Assembly (NCBI GenBank): GCA_026413225.1
Contig: JAPMTP010000101.1
Span: 1-64,000 of the forward strand
Source: Otis tarda
Lineage: Eukaryota; Chordata; Aves; Otidiformes; Otididae
DNA: 64,000 nt
Direction: 5' to 3'
A program made the position numbers and the translations under genes. Below the pieces are notes generated by a model. The model saw only the letters and a list, made by a program, of their open reading frames with translations, had not been told where the DNA came from and did not search any database. How positions within the stretch are numbered: the first letter of the stretch is position 1; each line of letters begins with the position of its first letter. Positions 9,958 through 20,395 of the stretch are shown here, piece after piece.

Positions 9958-12004
9958 ACTACCCTACTTTTACAACCGCTTCCTGAAAGGGCCGACCTTA
10001 TCCTTTCCTTGCCCCGACCCCTCACTGGCACCCGTGCGTCAACTTATCTTTCGGAGCCCCGTGACCCCTATTCGGTCCTCGACGGGAAAACCGCAATCGC
10101 TCCGCTAGTTCGCGTCCTCGCTCTCTAGGTCCCGCTTCATCTGCAAAAAAAGAAAAGCCGACACCGATCCTGACGCAACAGCGCCATTAAACAGCCTCAT
10201 ATGTATCGACACAGACGTTTTCCACAGCACGCCCCACCTCCGACAAAACAGTTTAATCTGCTTACCTGGTCGGTGCTGATGCCAGAGTCCAACACCGCAG
10301 CTATCCTTCACTGTAGCACCTAAGACAGCAGGAAACAAAATTACTATTAGACTCGCAAGAAATAACCGACCCCACCCACCTCCGGTCCCTCCCCCGGCTC
10401 ACCTCAGATGCTCGCACGGCTCTGCACGTGGCCCGTGCACAACCTGCAACGCAAAGTATAAACGCTATGCTGAGTCACCACATAAAACGTGTCGGTAAAC
10501 GACAACCTGGCCCCCGACCGCCTCACCTTCTGAATCCGCTCCTCAGGGTGGACCGCCGTCCCTCACAGCCTGGAAAGGACGCCTACGAGAAACCCAAACG
10601 CAAAGACACATGCTGACATATTGCCCAAACTCTCGGTCAGCTGCGACTACACCCGCCTCCATCCCCTTTACCTGGGCGACCTGCCCGCCTAAGGTCCGTC
10701 CGTTCCAGTTCCACCGTTCAAGCTAGTACAGCATCTGCAAACCAAAACCAGATATTGCTAATTATTTCAACACCTACAACACACCTGAAAAAACAACTTC
10801 TACTTCGACACACCGATCGCCTCTCACCTTGCCCGAGTCCGCTCTGGTGCCCTTCTCTCGGTGTTTGTCTCTACCGCCCTTGCAATTAAAAGGGAAAAAA
10901 AAATACTTCAGTTTAGTCCTATAACCGCTCATCACTCACTGCATCTAATACCACACACTCACCCACCATCTTAACTGCTCACCTCTCCTCTGTCACCTCT
11001 CGGTGCACGGCTCAGCCCGCTGCATCTGTAGAAACATGAACGGGAAACTAGTCGACTGCATTCAGAGCGATAGGTTAGCAGATTCAGACAAGTCTTTTTT
11101 CAAGTTTAACAACACATCGCCTACAACCCAACTGCAGACTGCCATTGCAAGGCATACAGAAATCAAATATTGGACTCTATCCCTACAAACCTTCACACTT
11201 TCAAGATCCCATCTGCTCGACTCTGACCGAGGCTGCCCCTCCCAGACGGCTCCGGTCATCCCATAGCCACCCACAAAAGGCTACGAAAGTGGCTCTCCCC
11301 ACCCCTGCTCATTGCCACAAAACTATACCACCTTGGCTTCTACAACCTGGGCGTATGACCGTGTTCATCGCAGACTCTTATTGCTACTCCACCTTACCCT
11401 CCCTCTACAGGTCCAAGCACGGCAGCTCCGAGCCAAAAATACACAAACACGTGCACAGACGTTAGACAGAACGCTGAACTAAATGCCTCAAATAACAAGA
11501 AACGCTCTTGGCTGAAAGGAAACTATAGAATATGAGTAAGACCTGAGGATACGAGACAGCAATAACACGAGGTACTCTGGCAGCACCGGAGAAAGAAAAA
11601 AAAGCATTGTGGCCCGGGACAATGCCTTACTACCTAATCTGAGAAGACGTATGAGCAAGAAGCCTGGCATCAACATCTAGAGAACCTCAGGATACAGAGA
11701 AGAAGTCCCGGTCCCTGAAAAAGGACTGCTGGAGAGTAGAGCTGCTCACGCAGCCGAGAACAAACGCCAGAAGGGAGGATGGTCTCCCGACTTCTGACAC
11801 GTGAGAACGATCCATACCCGAACCTCGTAACACCATAAAAGAAGGGCCCTATCGGAACCGTGCCGATGAAAACCCGTGTTTGGGACCCGAGGGCTGGTGC
11901 CCGAGGCATCCGCCGTACGCCTCGAGCAAAAGGAGAACGCCGAGACTCAAGGAAGGTCCGAAACACAGAAGACAGACCGCACAAACGGAACAGTGACAGA
12001 GAGT
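9861..12004 (-). repeat. ~2-kb subtelomeric repeat, unit R1 (2144 bp)
   Basis: Bounded by successive GGCTGGAACTGCC landmarks. Minus-strand exon-like segments: 10048-10140 (acceptor TTTTTTTGCAG; donor changed to AT), 10266-10319 (TGCTGTCTTAG / GTAAGC), 10527-10582 (TCTCGTAG / GTGAGG), 10672-10734 (GGTTTGCAG / GTAAAG), 10828-10878 (TTGCAAG / GTGAGA) and 10983-11025 (TTTCTACAG / GTGAGC). Each segment has a counterpart at the same relative place in other units. In the 10672 segment all three frames contain stops, so R1 at least does not look coding. Confidence 0.7.
11670..11984 (-). CDS. Hypothetical frame, second copy of the TVPIG-type motif
   Basis: 104 codons, rich in arginine and serine, with the motif near residue 42. 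Homologous in place and sequence to the frame at 9577-9957 for the first two thirds, then out of register because of a small indel. No signal peptide or membrane segment is evident. Weak evidence for coding. Confidence 0.18.
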   Translation of the reverse strand: MCGLSSVFRTFLESRRSPFARGVRRMPRAPALGSQTRVFIGTVPIGPFFYGVTRFGYGSFSRVRSRETILPSGVCSRLREQLYSPAVLFQGPGLLLCILRFSRC

Positions 12005-13904
12005 GGCTGGAACTGCCCTGCCTGGCACACGCTATTATCGTGCTGAACAGTAACCCGCCCCCTTTACCTGCTGAAAGGGACCGTTCCCAGACAGGCTTTC
12101 TGCTCCACGCTACTATTGAAATCCCTTCCGGAAATGGCTAGCCTGGACTCCTCCCTTCTCCCGCCCCTTTCCAGCGCCCGTGCCCAAACCTAACTTTCAG
12201 AGGGCTGGGAGTCTGAATCCATCAACGACAAGAAAAACCCCAGTCGCTCCGCTGGATTACACCTGCGGTGGCCAGGACGCTCTTCGTTATCTGCAAAAAC
12301 AAAATCCAACACCGATCCTCACAAAACAGCACCGTAAGCCAGCACTGCATCCATCGACATGAGTGTTTCCTACAACATGCCCCACCTCAGACAAAGCGAT
12401 GTATACCGCTCACCTGCTCCGCAGCCAGTTCCAGACTCAAACCCTGTGGCAGTCCTTCACTGAGGCACCTGAGATAGCAAGAGACACCGGATTACCCTTG
12501 CTGTTAGAATAAATCATTGGCCCCACCCTCCTCTCCACCACGGAGCAGCACACCTCAAACGCATCTCCTACTCCTTTACCTAGACACCTCGCCCACCCAG
12601 GATCCGTCACTTGCGACGGCCACGTTGAGGCGGGAGCAGCAGCTGCAAACTCCAAACAACATGGTCCGATTAAAATACCGCCGGCCGCTCGACGCCTTAA
12701 AAATAACCGCTACCTCAGCCCACCGGTCACCGCACCCCTTGCCTGAGTCCGCTCTGGTGTGCATCGGTCATAGTACTCATCTCCACAGACCTGCAGATTA
12801 AAAAGAAAAATAGCGATACCTCAACTTAGGCTCATTGCCCATTCCCTCTAATACCACACACCTGCTCGCCTTCTTACCACTCCACACTCCTCCGTCGCCC
12901 TTCTGTGCGTGGCTTAGCCCTCTGCACCTGTAGAAACAACAACATCAAACAGTTCAACCACACTCACGGCAATGCCTTAACAGATTCTAAGACTTCTTAT
13001 TTTAAATTTAGAATTACCACCCGCAGGCTATCGTTAAAAGACATTTAGAAAACCACACAGAGCCCTACGCATACAAGCCCTCGCTTCAAGATTCCGTCTT
13101 CTCAACTAGTGCTCCGGCCACCCCTCCCGCACACCTCCGGTCATCCCCTGGTACCCTCAAATTATTATTGGACTTGCTCTCTTCACCTGCTACAAACAGC
13201 TGCCGAACTGCACGTTACCACACAACCTTTGCCTCAATCGTCGAGGCATACTGCAATGTTCATTGGAGACTCCTAACACCGCTCCACCTTACTCTCGCTC
13301 TACAGCTCAAGGCAGGGCAGATCCAAGCCAAACACCCACATCCACAGACTGACAATACACAGGACCCTGTAAACTACAAGGCTTAACCAAAAGAGAGGTA
13401 TCAAAGCCGGAAAGATGATGTCCGGATGGAAAAGTGATCCCCACATGGAAAAAAAATTCCTCGGAGAAGATGACCGGCAAGACCGAGATGGCTAAGAAAG
13501 GATGCTCTCTGGCACCGTCAAAGAGTAGAACGTCAGGGCCAGACCTTACTCTACAAGGAGAGAAGATGTAGGCACAACAAGCCTGGGTTCAAGACCTAAA
13601 AACATCAGGATGCAAGGAAGAAAGCCCGCTCTGAAAAATCAAGACCTAGAGAGCGGAGCTGCTGCCAAGAACGACGCCAAAGAGGACCGTCCCTAGTCTT
13701 CCGAGACACGAGAACAATCGGCGCCTGAAGCTCACGATGCCGTAAAAGAAGGGCCCGATCGGGACCGTGCTGGTGAGCGCCGGCGTTGAAGACCCTCGGG
13801 ATGGCTGCCCGCTATGCTCCTTAGGCAAAAAAAAGGACATTGACGCCCAAGGAAGATCAGAGACACAAAAGACAAACCACACGAGTGACGAAACAACAGA
13901 CACA
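12005..13904 (-). repeat. ~2-kb subtelomeric repeat, unit R2 (1900 bp)
   Basis: Minus-strand exon-like segments: 12068-12137 (weak acceptor; GTAAAG donor), 12195-12290 (TTTTTGCAG / GTTAGG), 12414-12468 (TTGCTATCTCAG / GTGAGC), 12580-12642 (AGTTTGCAG / GTAAAG), 12738-12790 (TAATCTGCAG; donor lost) and 12878-12927 (TTTCTACAG / GTAAGA). The segment matching 10527-10582 is missing, which partly explains the shorter unit. Confidence 0.7.
13646..13903 (-). CDS. Hypothetical frame, third copy of the TVPIG-type motif
   Basis: 85 codons with TVPIGPFFYG. The part before the motif has lost similarity to the first two copies through indels. Same caveats: retention of the motif is notable, but protein-level selection is not shown. 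Confidence 0.18.
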   Translation of the reverse strand: MSVVSSLVWFVFCVSDLPWASMSFFLPKEHSGQPSRGSSTPALTSTVPIGPFFYGIVSFRRRLFSCLGRLGTVLFGVVLGSSSAL

Positions 13905-15908
13905 GGCTGGAACTGCCCTGCCCAGGCTACTATTATCCTGAGGAATAAGTAACCTCATTTACCTCTCCACTACATTCTCTCCCCAAACACCCTCTACCCG
14001 ACTCTATTCTCCAAAACCCCTTCCTGTCATTGATAACCTCGTCCCCTCCCGCCCCGCACCCCTCTCCGGCACCCGTGCCTCCACTTAGCTTTTGCAGGGC
14101 TGGGAGTCCGACTCCGTTCTCAACGAGAAAACCCTGCCGTGACTCCAATGAATTACTGCTGCGGTTGCCAGGTCCCTCTTTATCACCTGCATAAGAAAGC
14201 CAGCATCAACCTTTGGAAACAGGCATGACTCTACATCACCTTCAAGAACACAGACGTTACCAGCGACACATCCCAGCTCAGACAAACCGCTATCTGCCGC
14301 TCGACTGCGCCGTTAGCGATTCCAGACTCAGACACTGCAGCTGTCCTTCCTCATCGCACCTAAGAATACAACACACCAAGTTAACATCGCTCTTGCGAGT
14401 AAACTCCTACCTGACCCCTCCGGCCATCTGCCACCCAGCTCAACTCGAGCGCTGACATGGTTCTGCAGATGCCCCAAAGAAAATCTGCAAAACTAAAGAG
14501 AAATGGTATGCTGGGTTGTCAGGAAAAACTTGTCGCTTAAATGTTGGCCTCACCTGGTCAGAGCGCTCTTCGACGCGCAGCAGCATCTCACAGCTTGCGG
14601 GCAGGACCTACAAAAACCCCAACCTAAAAGACACACGCTGAGATACTGATTGAAACCTTGGTCTGCCCACACTTAGGCGCACCTCCCACTGCTTTACCTT
14701 GACCGCTTGCCCACCTAGCATCTGTCGGTTCCAGCCTACGCTTGCAGGCTGGCGCTCCACCTGCAAACCACAAACATAGGTTAATGAAAGCTTCATCTCC
14801 AATAAAGCAGCAGAAAATTAACTGCTACTTTACCCCAAGAATCATCGCTCGACTTGCCAGAATCTGCTTCGCTCTCCATCCCTCATGGCACCTGTAGATA
14901 TAGATAGTCAAATTTAAAAGAAGAGTAAGACCTCAGTATAGTCCTAGAGCCACCCATCACTCGTTCACTGTAATACCTCACACCAACTGACCTTTTCACC
15001 AGACTCTGCTACTCTCGCCTCCTTGGCCCTTCGATGCACAACTCTGCCCGCTGCATCTGTAGAAACACGAGCAAACGAGTCAACTGTGCGCACAGCAATA
15101 TCTTTCAGCAGTTCCACACAAGTCTTTCTTTAAATTTTCAAATACCTACTACAGCCCAACTGCAGGCTGCTATAAAAAAAAATACAAAACCAAAATCAAA
15201 CTGTTTCAAATACAATCCTTCACACCTGCAACAAATCATCCCCTCTGCTAGCACACCAACTACCTCTGCCAGAAAACCACCCATCATCCCCTCGAGAAGT
15301 GCAAAATACTGCAAAACCTCTCTCTAACCATCTACACGTATCACCACAATAACCATAGACTCCCATCGCTCTACCCGCTAACCCTGGCTCTACACCTCTG
15401 GGCAGGGCGCGTCCAAGCCAGACACAGACAAGCTCAGACCGACAGTATGTAAAACATCGCTAACTACAGGGCTCACAGATAAGACAAATCTCACAAACTA
15501 TAACAACCGGACAGAAACCAGCACTAGGGATGACCTGTGGGACTGTGACAGGAGTAAGAGGAGACTCTGATGTTGCCAAACTATATGCAAAAATACGGGA
15601 TTCAAAACCTAGAGAACATAAGGATGCAAGACAAATTCCACTCTTTGGAAATGCACTACTAAAGAGCAAAGCTGCTGCCCGGCAACACTAGAAACCAAGA
15701 TCCTACTTAAACCTTCAAGACCCAAAAATGATCCACATCCGAACCTTGTAACAACACAAAAAAAAGGGCACAGTTGACACTCTGCCAATGAAGAATAGAA
15801 CTTCATACCTTAGGGGTAGTTCCCACTGTTCTCTTTGCACAACAGGAGGACATTCAGACCAGAGTAAGGTCTAAAACAGAGAAAATGGACCACAGAAACA
15901 CAGACACA
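13905..15908 (-). repeat. ~2-kb subtelomeric repeat, unit R3 (2004 bp)
   Basis: Minus-strand exon-like segments: 13963-14003 (GTAAAT donor), 14089-14186 (TTATGCAG acceptor; donor GT changed to CT), 14305-14359 (TATTCTTAG acceptor; donor changed to TC), 14554-14607 (TTTTTGTAG / GTGAGG), 14698-14760 (GGTTTGCAG / GTAAAG) and 15000-15056 (TTTCTACAG / GTGAAA). Two donors are lost here, so R3 looks more decayed than R1 or R4. Confidence 0.7.
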
Positions 15909-18117
15909 GCCTGGAACTGCCCTGCCCAGCACACATTAACATCATGCTGAACACTTAACCCAGCCCCTTTTACCTACTTAAGGTACAGGGTGTTTGGGGA
16001 ACGCTCCCCCTAACTCTATCCTCAAAAAACCTTTCCTGAAATTCCTAACCTTGTCCCATCCCCCTGCCCTGCCACCACCCCTCTACATTACCCATGCCTC
16101 TACTTACCTTTCATGGGGCTGGACTCCAAATCCATTCTGAAAAAAAAAACCCACAAAACCAAAAACCAGTCAACCTGCTGACGTATTCCTGTAATTGCCA
16201 GGTCCTTCTTTGGCACCTGCAAAAAAAAAAACCTCCAATCTTCAGAAAACAAAGCCATTACTCAACATCACCTTAATCAACACAGACATTTCTAGCAAAA
16301 CACCCCACCTCACACAAATCACTGTATTCTGCTCACCTGCTCCATAAGCCATATCACAATCACACACAGCAGCTGTCCTTCCTTGTTGCACCTAAGACAG
16401 CAAGAGACACAAACTTAATACAGTACTTGCAAAAAAAAAGAAAAGAAAACCCAAACAAAAAAACCCAACCCTCCCCCTCCTATCACCGCATGGCTCACCT
16501 CTAATGCTCACGGAGCTCCGCAGGCAGCTGGCACAAAACCCGTGACGCCAGGAAGAAACAGTTCGCTGAGCTGCCGCATAAAATTTAGGTCTTAAGCGTT
16601 TCACGGAAACTGACTCGCCTGCTCAGACCTCTTTTCACGGTCCCTCCAGGCCTGTGAGCGGCACCTACAAAAACCCAAGGAAAAATATACACGCCGAGTT
16701 TGTGACCAGAACCTCCGTCGGCCCACGCCTAGGTCTATCTGCCGCTCCTTTACCTCGATGGCTTGCCCATCCGGCATCCCAGTTTGAGTGGCCTCATAGA
16801 AGCTGGTGCACCACCTGCAAACACCAAACAAAGATGGCTTAAAACTACTTCAGTAACACAACACTTGAAAAAAAAACCTCTACTTCAGCCCACCAGTCAG
16901 CGCTCCCCTTGACTGAGACTGCTCCCATGTCCATCTCATACAGCTCTGATCAACACAGACCTTCAAATCAAAAAAAGACAAAAAAACCCACAAAACACAA
17001 ACCAAAAAACCCACAAAACTTTAGCTTGGTCCTGTAGCCACACTGCAATCAATTGCTCTTTTACCACACACCAACCCAACCTTACCTCGCACCTCTTCTC
17101 CATCACGCTTTACTGCTTGGCTCGACCCTCCAGACCTGTAGAAGCATTATCTGGAATAAAGTCAATCCCATGCAGAGTAACAGCTTAGCGATTCCACAGA
17201 GCTCCTATTTTAATTTTTATGTTATCTACTATAGCCCGACCACAGGCTACCAATGGAATAGATACAGAAATCAAACGTGGAGCCCTACACATAAAAGCCT
17301 CCACACCTTCAAGATACCTTTCTCTCAGCTAGTGCTCCAGCTACCTCTCCCAGAAAATCCCCCGTCATCCCTTTGATGTCGGCAAAATACTGCAGGGGTG
17401 ACGCTCCTCACCTGCTGCGGACGCCCCCCAAATCCAAGAGGACTGTACAACCTCTGCCTCAACCATCTAGGCGTATCACCCAATTAACCACAGGCTCTTA
17501 TCGCTAACCCTGACTCTACACCTCCGGGCAGGACAGCTCCAAGACACGCACGTGTGCACAGACAGACACTACACAGAACACGAGCCTCAGAGATTAAAAA
17601 AACTCTCAGCCTGAAAGATGACGCCGGCACAGAAGACGCCATCGGGAAAGAAGACCTGTCGGACCGTGACAGAGACAAGATGCTCTCTGGAAATACCACG
17701 AAAAAACCACAAAGTTGTGGCCCGAAACAAGAAGTTGCTGTATCAACTGGCAAACCTTTCAAACAAGCCGCCTGACTTCAAGACTTAAGAATATAAAGAT
17801 GACGGAAGAAATCACAATCCTTGAAAAGAGACGCCTACAGAGCAGAGCTGCCGATTCAGCCCCGAAAATGCCGGAAGAGAAGATCGTCCCTAAACTTACG
17901 CGACAAGAAAGTGATCCGCCTCTGAGGTCACTAATGCCGTAAAAGGGCCCGATTGAGACCACAGCGATGAATACCGGCATTCAAGACCCTCGGGATGGTA
18001 CCCTAGACACAGGCCGCAAGGCTCGGGAGCAAAGAGTGAGGAGGATGTCAAGACTCGAGGAATGTCTAAAACTAAGAAGACAGACTACACAAAAAAAAAC
18101 CAACACAGACAGACACA
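15909..18117 (-). repeat. ~2-kb subtelomeric repeat, unit R4 (2209 bp)
   Basis: Minus-strand exon-like segments: 15974-16015 (GTAAAA donor), 16108-16216 (long T-run then GCAG; donor AAAG|GTAAGTAGA), 16337-16391 (TTGCTGTCTTAG / GTGAGC), 16619-16664 (TTTTTGTAG; donor GCGAGT, a GC-type site), 16754-16814 (TGTTTGCAG / GTAAAG), 16908-16960 (donor lost) and 17086-17135 (TGCTTCTACAG / GTAAGG). This unit keeps the most complete set of splice signals. Homopolymer A runs have grown in it. Confidence 0.7.
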
Positions 18118-18430
18118 GGCTGGAACTGCCCTGCCCGGCACACCCTGGGCATCCTGCTGAGTGGTAGTCCCTGCTCCCTTTACCTTGCCACAAACGACTG
18201 TTCCTAGATCGCTTCCTACCCAAAACTGTCAACTTTTTCCTACAATTAGACAAATTGTCTGTTCACCCGGAGCCCTCTCCTAATCACCGGTTCCTCGGCT
18301 CAGCTTTCCGAGTACCTACATTGTAAACCCATTCACATTGGCGAACCAGGATATTCCCACAGTTGCCAGTTTCTCCTTCGTTTCCGGCACCCCCGCGACT
18401 ACCAGCTGTAGCAACGTATCAGTCGCTTAC
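18118..18430 (-). repeat. Diverged right edge of the ~2-kb repeat array
   Basis: Begins with the GGCTGGAACTGCCCTGCC landmark and carries a GTAAAG donor at 18182-18183. A strongly diverged version of the 16108-16216 family can be traced near 18300-18400. Similarity fades beyond about 18.4 kb. Confidence 0.5.
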
Positions 18431-18490
18431 CTTTCAACATATTTGTCAAAGGAAAGAGCTCCTTTTCAGGGCTCTCTCAAGTGACAATAC
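18431..18490 (-). other. Candidate 60-nt exon
   Basis: The minus acceptor CCTCTTTGCAAG lies right of 18490 and the donor AAAG|GTAAGCG at 18429-18430. It lies outside the ~2-kb array in sequence not visibly repeated elsewhere in the window. Confidence 0.35.
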
Positions 18491-18937
18491 CTTGCAAAGA
18501 GGGACTAAGGAGCGCCACGGTGACCCTATTGTCAAAAGATGACCCGGCTTTTCCTGCAGGAATGAACAAACGGAATGCCTGTAACAATATTTTTGTTAAC
18601 CACATACCAGAATACATTGATCGGTCAAACCTCAAAACAAGAGATCGTGCCAGACCAGAACCGACACCTCTCGACGAACAAAGCCACTGCAGCGAGAGGT
18701 CCTCTGCTCAAGTCTGATACCTACAGCGATCCTTAGCAAATTATGGGAACTGTCGGTGATGGAAAAAACACAACACCGTTCCAGGGTGATTCAAAGATTT
18801 GAAATGTACATCTTACAAAAATAGAAAGCAACATCATTTATGTTATGTGGACAACAGAATGCCGTGACGTGACCTAAGCAAACCTCGTGAGACACTCGAG
18901 GTAAACAGAAGAAGAAAATGACAAACTGCTTACTTAC

Positions 18938-18977
18938 CCAGGTCGCAAATGGATGGCAGACCCTCGGCCAGATACGG
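18938..18977 (-). other. Candidate 40-nt exon
   Basis: The acceptor TTTACTTTTTTGTCTTTCTAG on minus is almost ideal, and the donor CTGG|GTAAGTAAG matches the consensus well. One frame is open through the 40 nt. The pairing of two strong signals at this short spacing is the main evidence. Confidence 0.42.
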
Positions 18978-19266
18978 CTAGAAAGACAAAAAAGTAAACA
19001 CCCTCGTCCGCAAGACATTAGAGAGCGGTGCGTCTCCGCTCTGGATTGAATTGCTTCATCAATGTCTCTAACGGTAACTATCACGTTTGGGTCAATGGCA
19101 AAGTTACAGTCACAAGAATTAGCTCCGACAATATGTTATTTAAAAGGAAGGGAAGAGCAAACACCTTGGACTACCAGATGTCTACTTTAATGTATGATAC
19201 TGTACCTAATGCTTCTTCACATGAGACTCATCCGATTTTCTGTGCCACATGTTGTGCTGCACGCAC

Positions 19267-19316
19267 CTGGACAGTCTATGTCATGTAGCTAATAGCCTCA
19301 CCGTACCTACCGTTAC
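19267..19316 (-). other. Candidate 50-nt exon
   Basis: Minus acceptor TTTAAATTCCTCTGCAG right of 19316 and donor CCAG|GTGCGTG at 19265-19266. An alternative donor (GTGAGGC) lies inside. Moderate support only. Confidence 0.3.
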
Positions 19317-19823
19317 CTGCAGAGGAATTTAAACAAAATAAAGTTGAACACCACAAAAATTCAACAGCAAAACTCCCTTGAAAAACTTAAACGAGCTATC
19401 GGCTCTCTTTCTCTACAATCCCTTGGTCCCAAATCTTCAGAAAAGTCTTATCTGCGCCTGAACTGTAAAACAATAAAGGCCAGTTCCTCCCAACAACTCC
19501 CGCCCTGTATTTACACCCCTCGATTCCCTGCCTCAGCTGCTCCTCAGGAACGGGTTTTAATATTTCTGCCTGGCGTTGTGTGAACGCCTCTTATATTTTA
19601 TTTTGGCACAAACAACAGGTTCCGCTACAGGGCCACATAATAAACAAAGTAATAAGGTACCGCTGGCCTACCAGAAACTATTGAAGTCACGTGACTGACA
19701 TGCTACTCTGTAGGTGATTGGGAAAATCATTCCACACCCTGAAAACCATTAAGTCTTATATTCCTATTTCTTTTTTTTAGAAAGTGCTAAAATCCCATAT
19801 ACATATGCACACAAGATGCTTAC

Positions 19824-19965
19824 CTTAATCCCCGCTAGGTAATCTCCCTTCCATTCCTAGTAGGACACGGTATCAAGTACTCACACAGACTACAGCAAAG
19901 CTGATGAAAAATACTAAGAGTCTCATCCTCAGTGAAGTAGTGACTTCCAGCAAAATACATGGCAC
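19824..19965 (-). other. Candidate 142-nt exon carrying the end of a short ORF
   Basis: Minus acceptor TTTTTATTTCTAG right of 19965 and donor TTAAG|GTAAGCA at 19822-19823. An alternative donor, CTGT|GTGAGTAC, lies near 19885. A frame with non-repetitive composition (including YFTEDETLSIFHQ) is open until a TAG at 19835-19837. It joins in phase with the exon-like segment at 20159. Confidence 0.4.
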
Positions 19966-20189
19966 CTAGAAATAAAAACACCAGAAAAAAACATTAAATC
20001 ATTTTGCTACCTTTCAACACTTAAGACAACTACAAAACAAACAAACAAACAACACACAACCGAACCAAAATAAAAAGAAAACCAAACCACCCAACTACAT
20101 CCAAATTTCATTTTCACTATATATGCTGCTGAACCACACCTGGCTATGAAAGTCTTACCTAAAACACACATCTCTACTGCTCCAAACAT
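19835..20189 (-). CDS. Possible spliced 53-codon small protein
   Basis: Proposed as two pieces on minus: 20159-20189 (ATG plus ten nucleotide triplets and one base, ending AG|GTAAGA) and 19835-19965 (in phase, ending TAG). The ATG is about 100 nt downstream of the predicted start site. The second piece includes YFTEDETLSIFHQ, with ordinary amino-acid composition unlike the repeat-derived frames elsewhere. I do not recognise the family. The protein could equally be a chance ORF in the 5' part of a non-coding transcript. Confidence 0.25.
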
Positions 20190-20285
20190 CAAAACAGCAG
20201 CTCAAAGAGCTATACAAGCTCAAAGGCTAAAAATCATTGCAAGAAGAGCAGACCACCAACTCTACAGAAAGCCAGGAGCAGAATG
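20159..20285 (-). other. Candidate first exon
   Basis: Ends at a consensus donor (TTTTAG|GTAAGAC, 20157-20158). The right edge is the start site expected about 25-30 bp downstream of the minus-strand TATATG element at 20311-20316, so it is approximate. Confidence 0.3.
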
Positions 20286-20302
20286 AGCTCCCAGGGCAGA
20301 CA

Positions 20303-20395
20303 CTGGGGCTCATATACCCCAGGCCCCGCCCATCTCCCTTCCCACAATCCCCTGGGAAAGGGGCGGGGAGAACCGGCAAAACCTATAAAAGCTGC
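20303..20395. promoter_or_regulatory. Possible bidirectional core promoter with GC boxes and two TATA-like elements
   Basis: Two GC boxes (CCCCGCCC at 20324-20331; GGGCGGGG at 20361-20368) lie between TATAAAA on the + strand (20384-20390) and TATATG on the minus strand (20311-20316). The sequence CCCACAATCCCCTGGGA at about 20341-20356 resembles the ZNF143/SBF ACTACAATTCCC motif. The spacing suits divergent transcription: left into the exon-like series, right into a short stretch with a pyrimidine-AG acceptor (about 20505) and an AG|GTAGGG donor. These are sequence motifs only; activity is inference. Confidence 0.4.

Larger units (their letters stand above)
7031..20290 (-). ncRNA. Candidate spliced subtelomeric transcript reading into the telomere
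   Basis: Minus-strand exon-like segments with pyrimidine-AG acceptors and GTAAG/GTGAG donors recur across this whole stretch, from a possible promoter at 20.31-20.39 kb down to a last acceptor at 7139-7140, just before the TTAGGG repeats. Most segments are 40-110 nt. No single reading frame stays open through the copies of a given exon family, which favours a non-coding RNA or a decayed gene. RNA made in this direction and continued past 7030 would carry UUAGGG, the polarity of TERRA. Whether all segments belong to one transcript is inference; only the local splice signals are seen directly. Confidence 0.4.

Noticed and set aside
9185..18430. CRISPR-like or other prokaryotic repeat array
   Set aside because: Repeat units are ~2 kb and diverged, with eukaryotic splice signals, CR1 and avian LTRs in the same window.
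19824..20189. Resemblance of the small spliced ORF to protein-kinase subdomains
   Set aside because: Short words such as DVWS or FTEDE...F.QLC suggested it, but they occur in incompatible frames and no catalytic motif is present.
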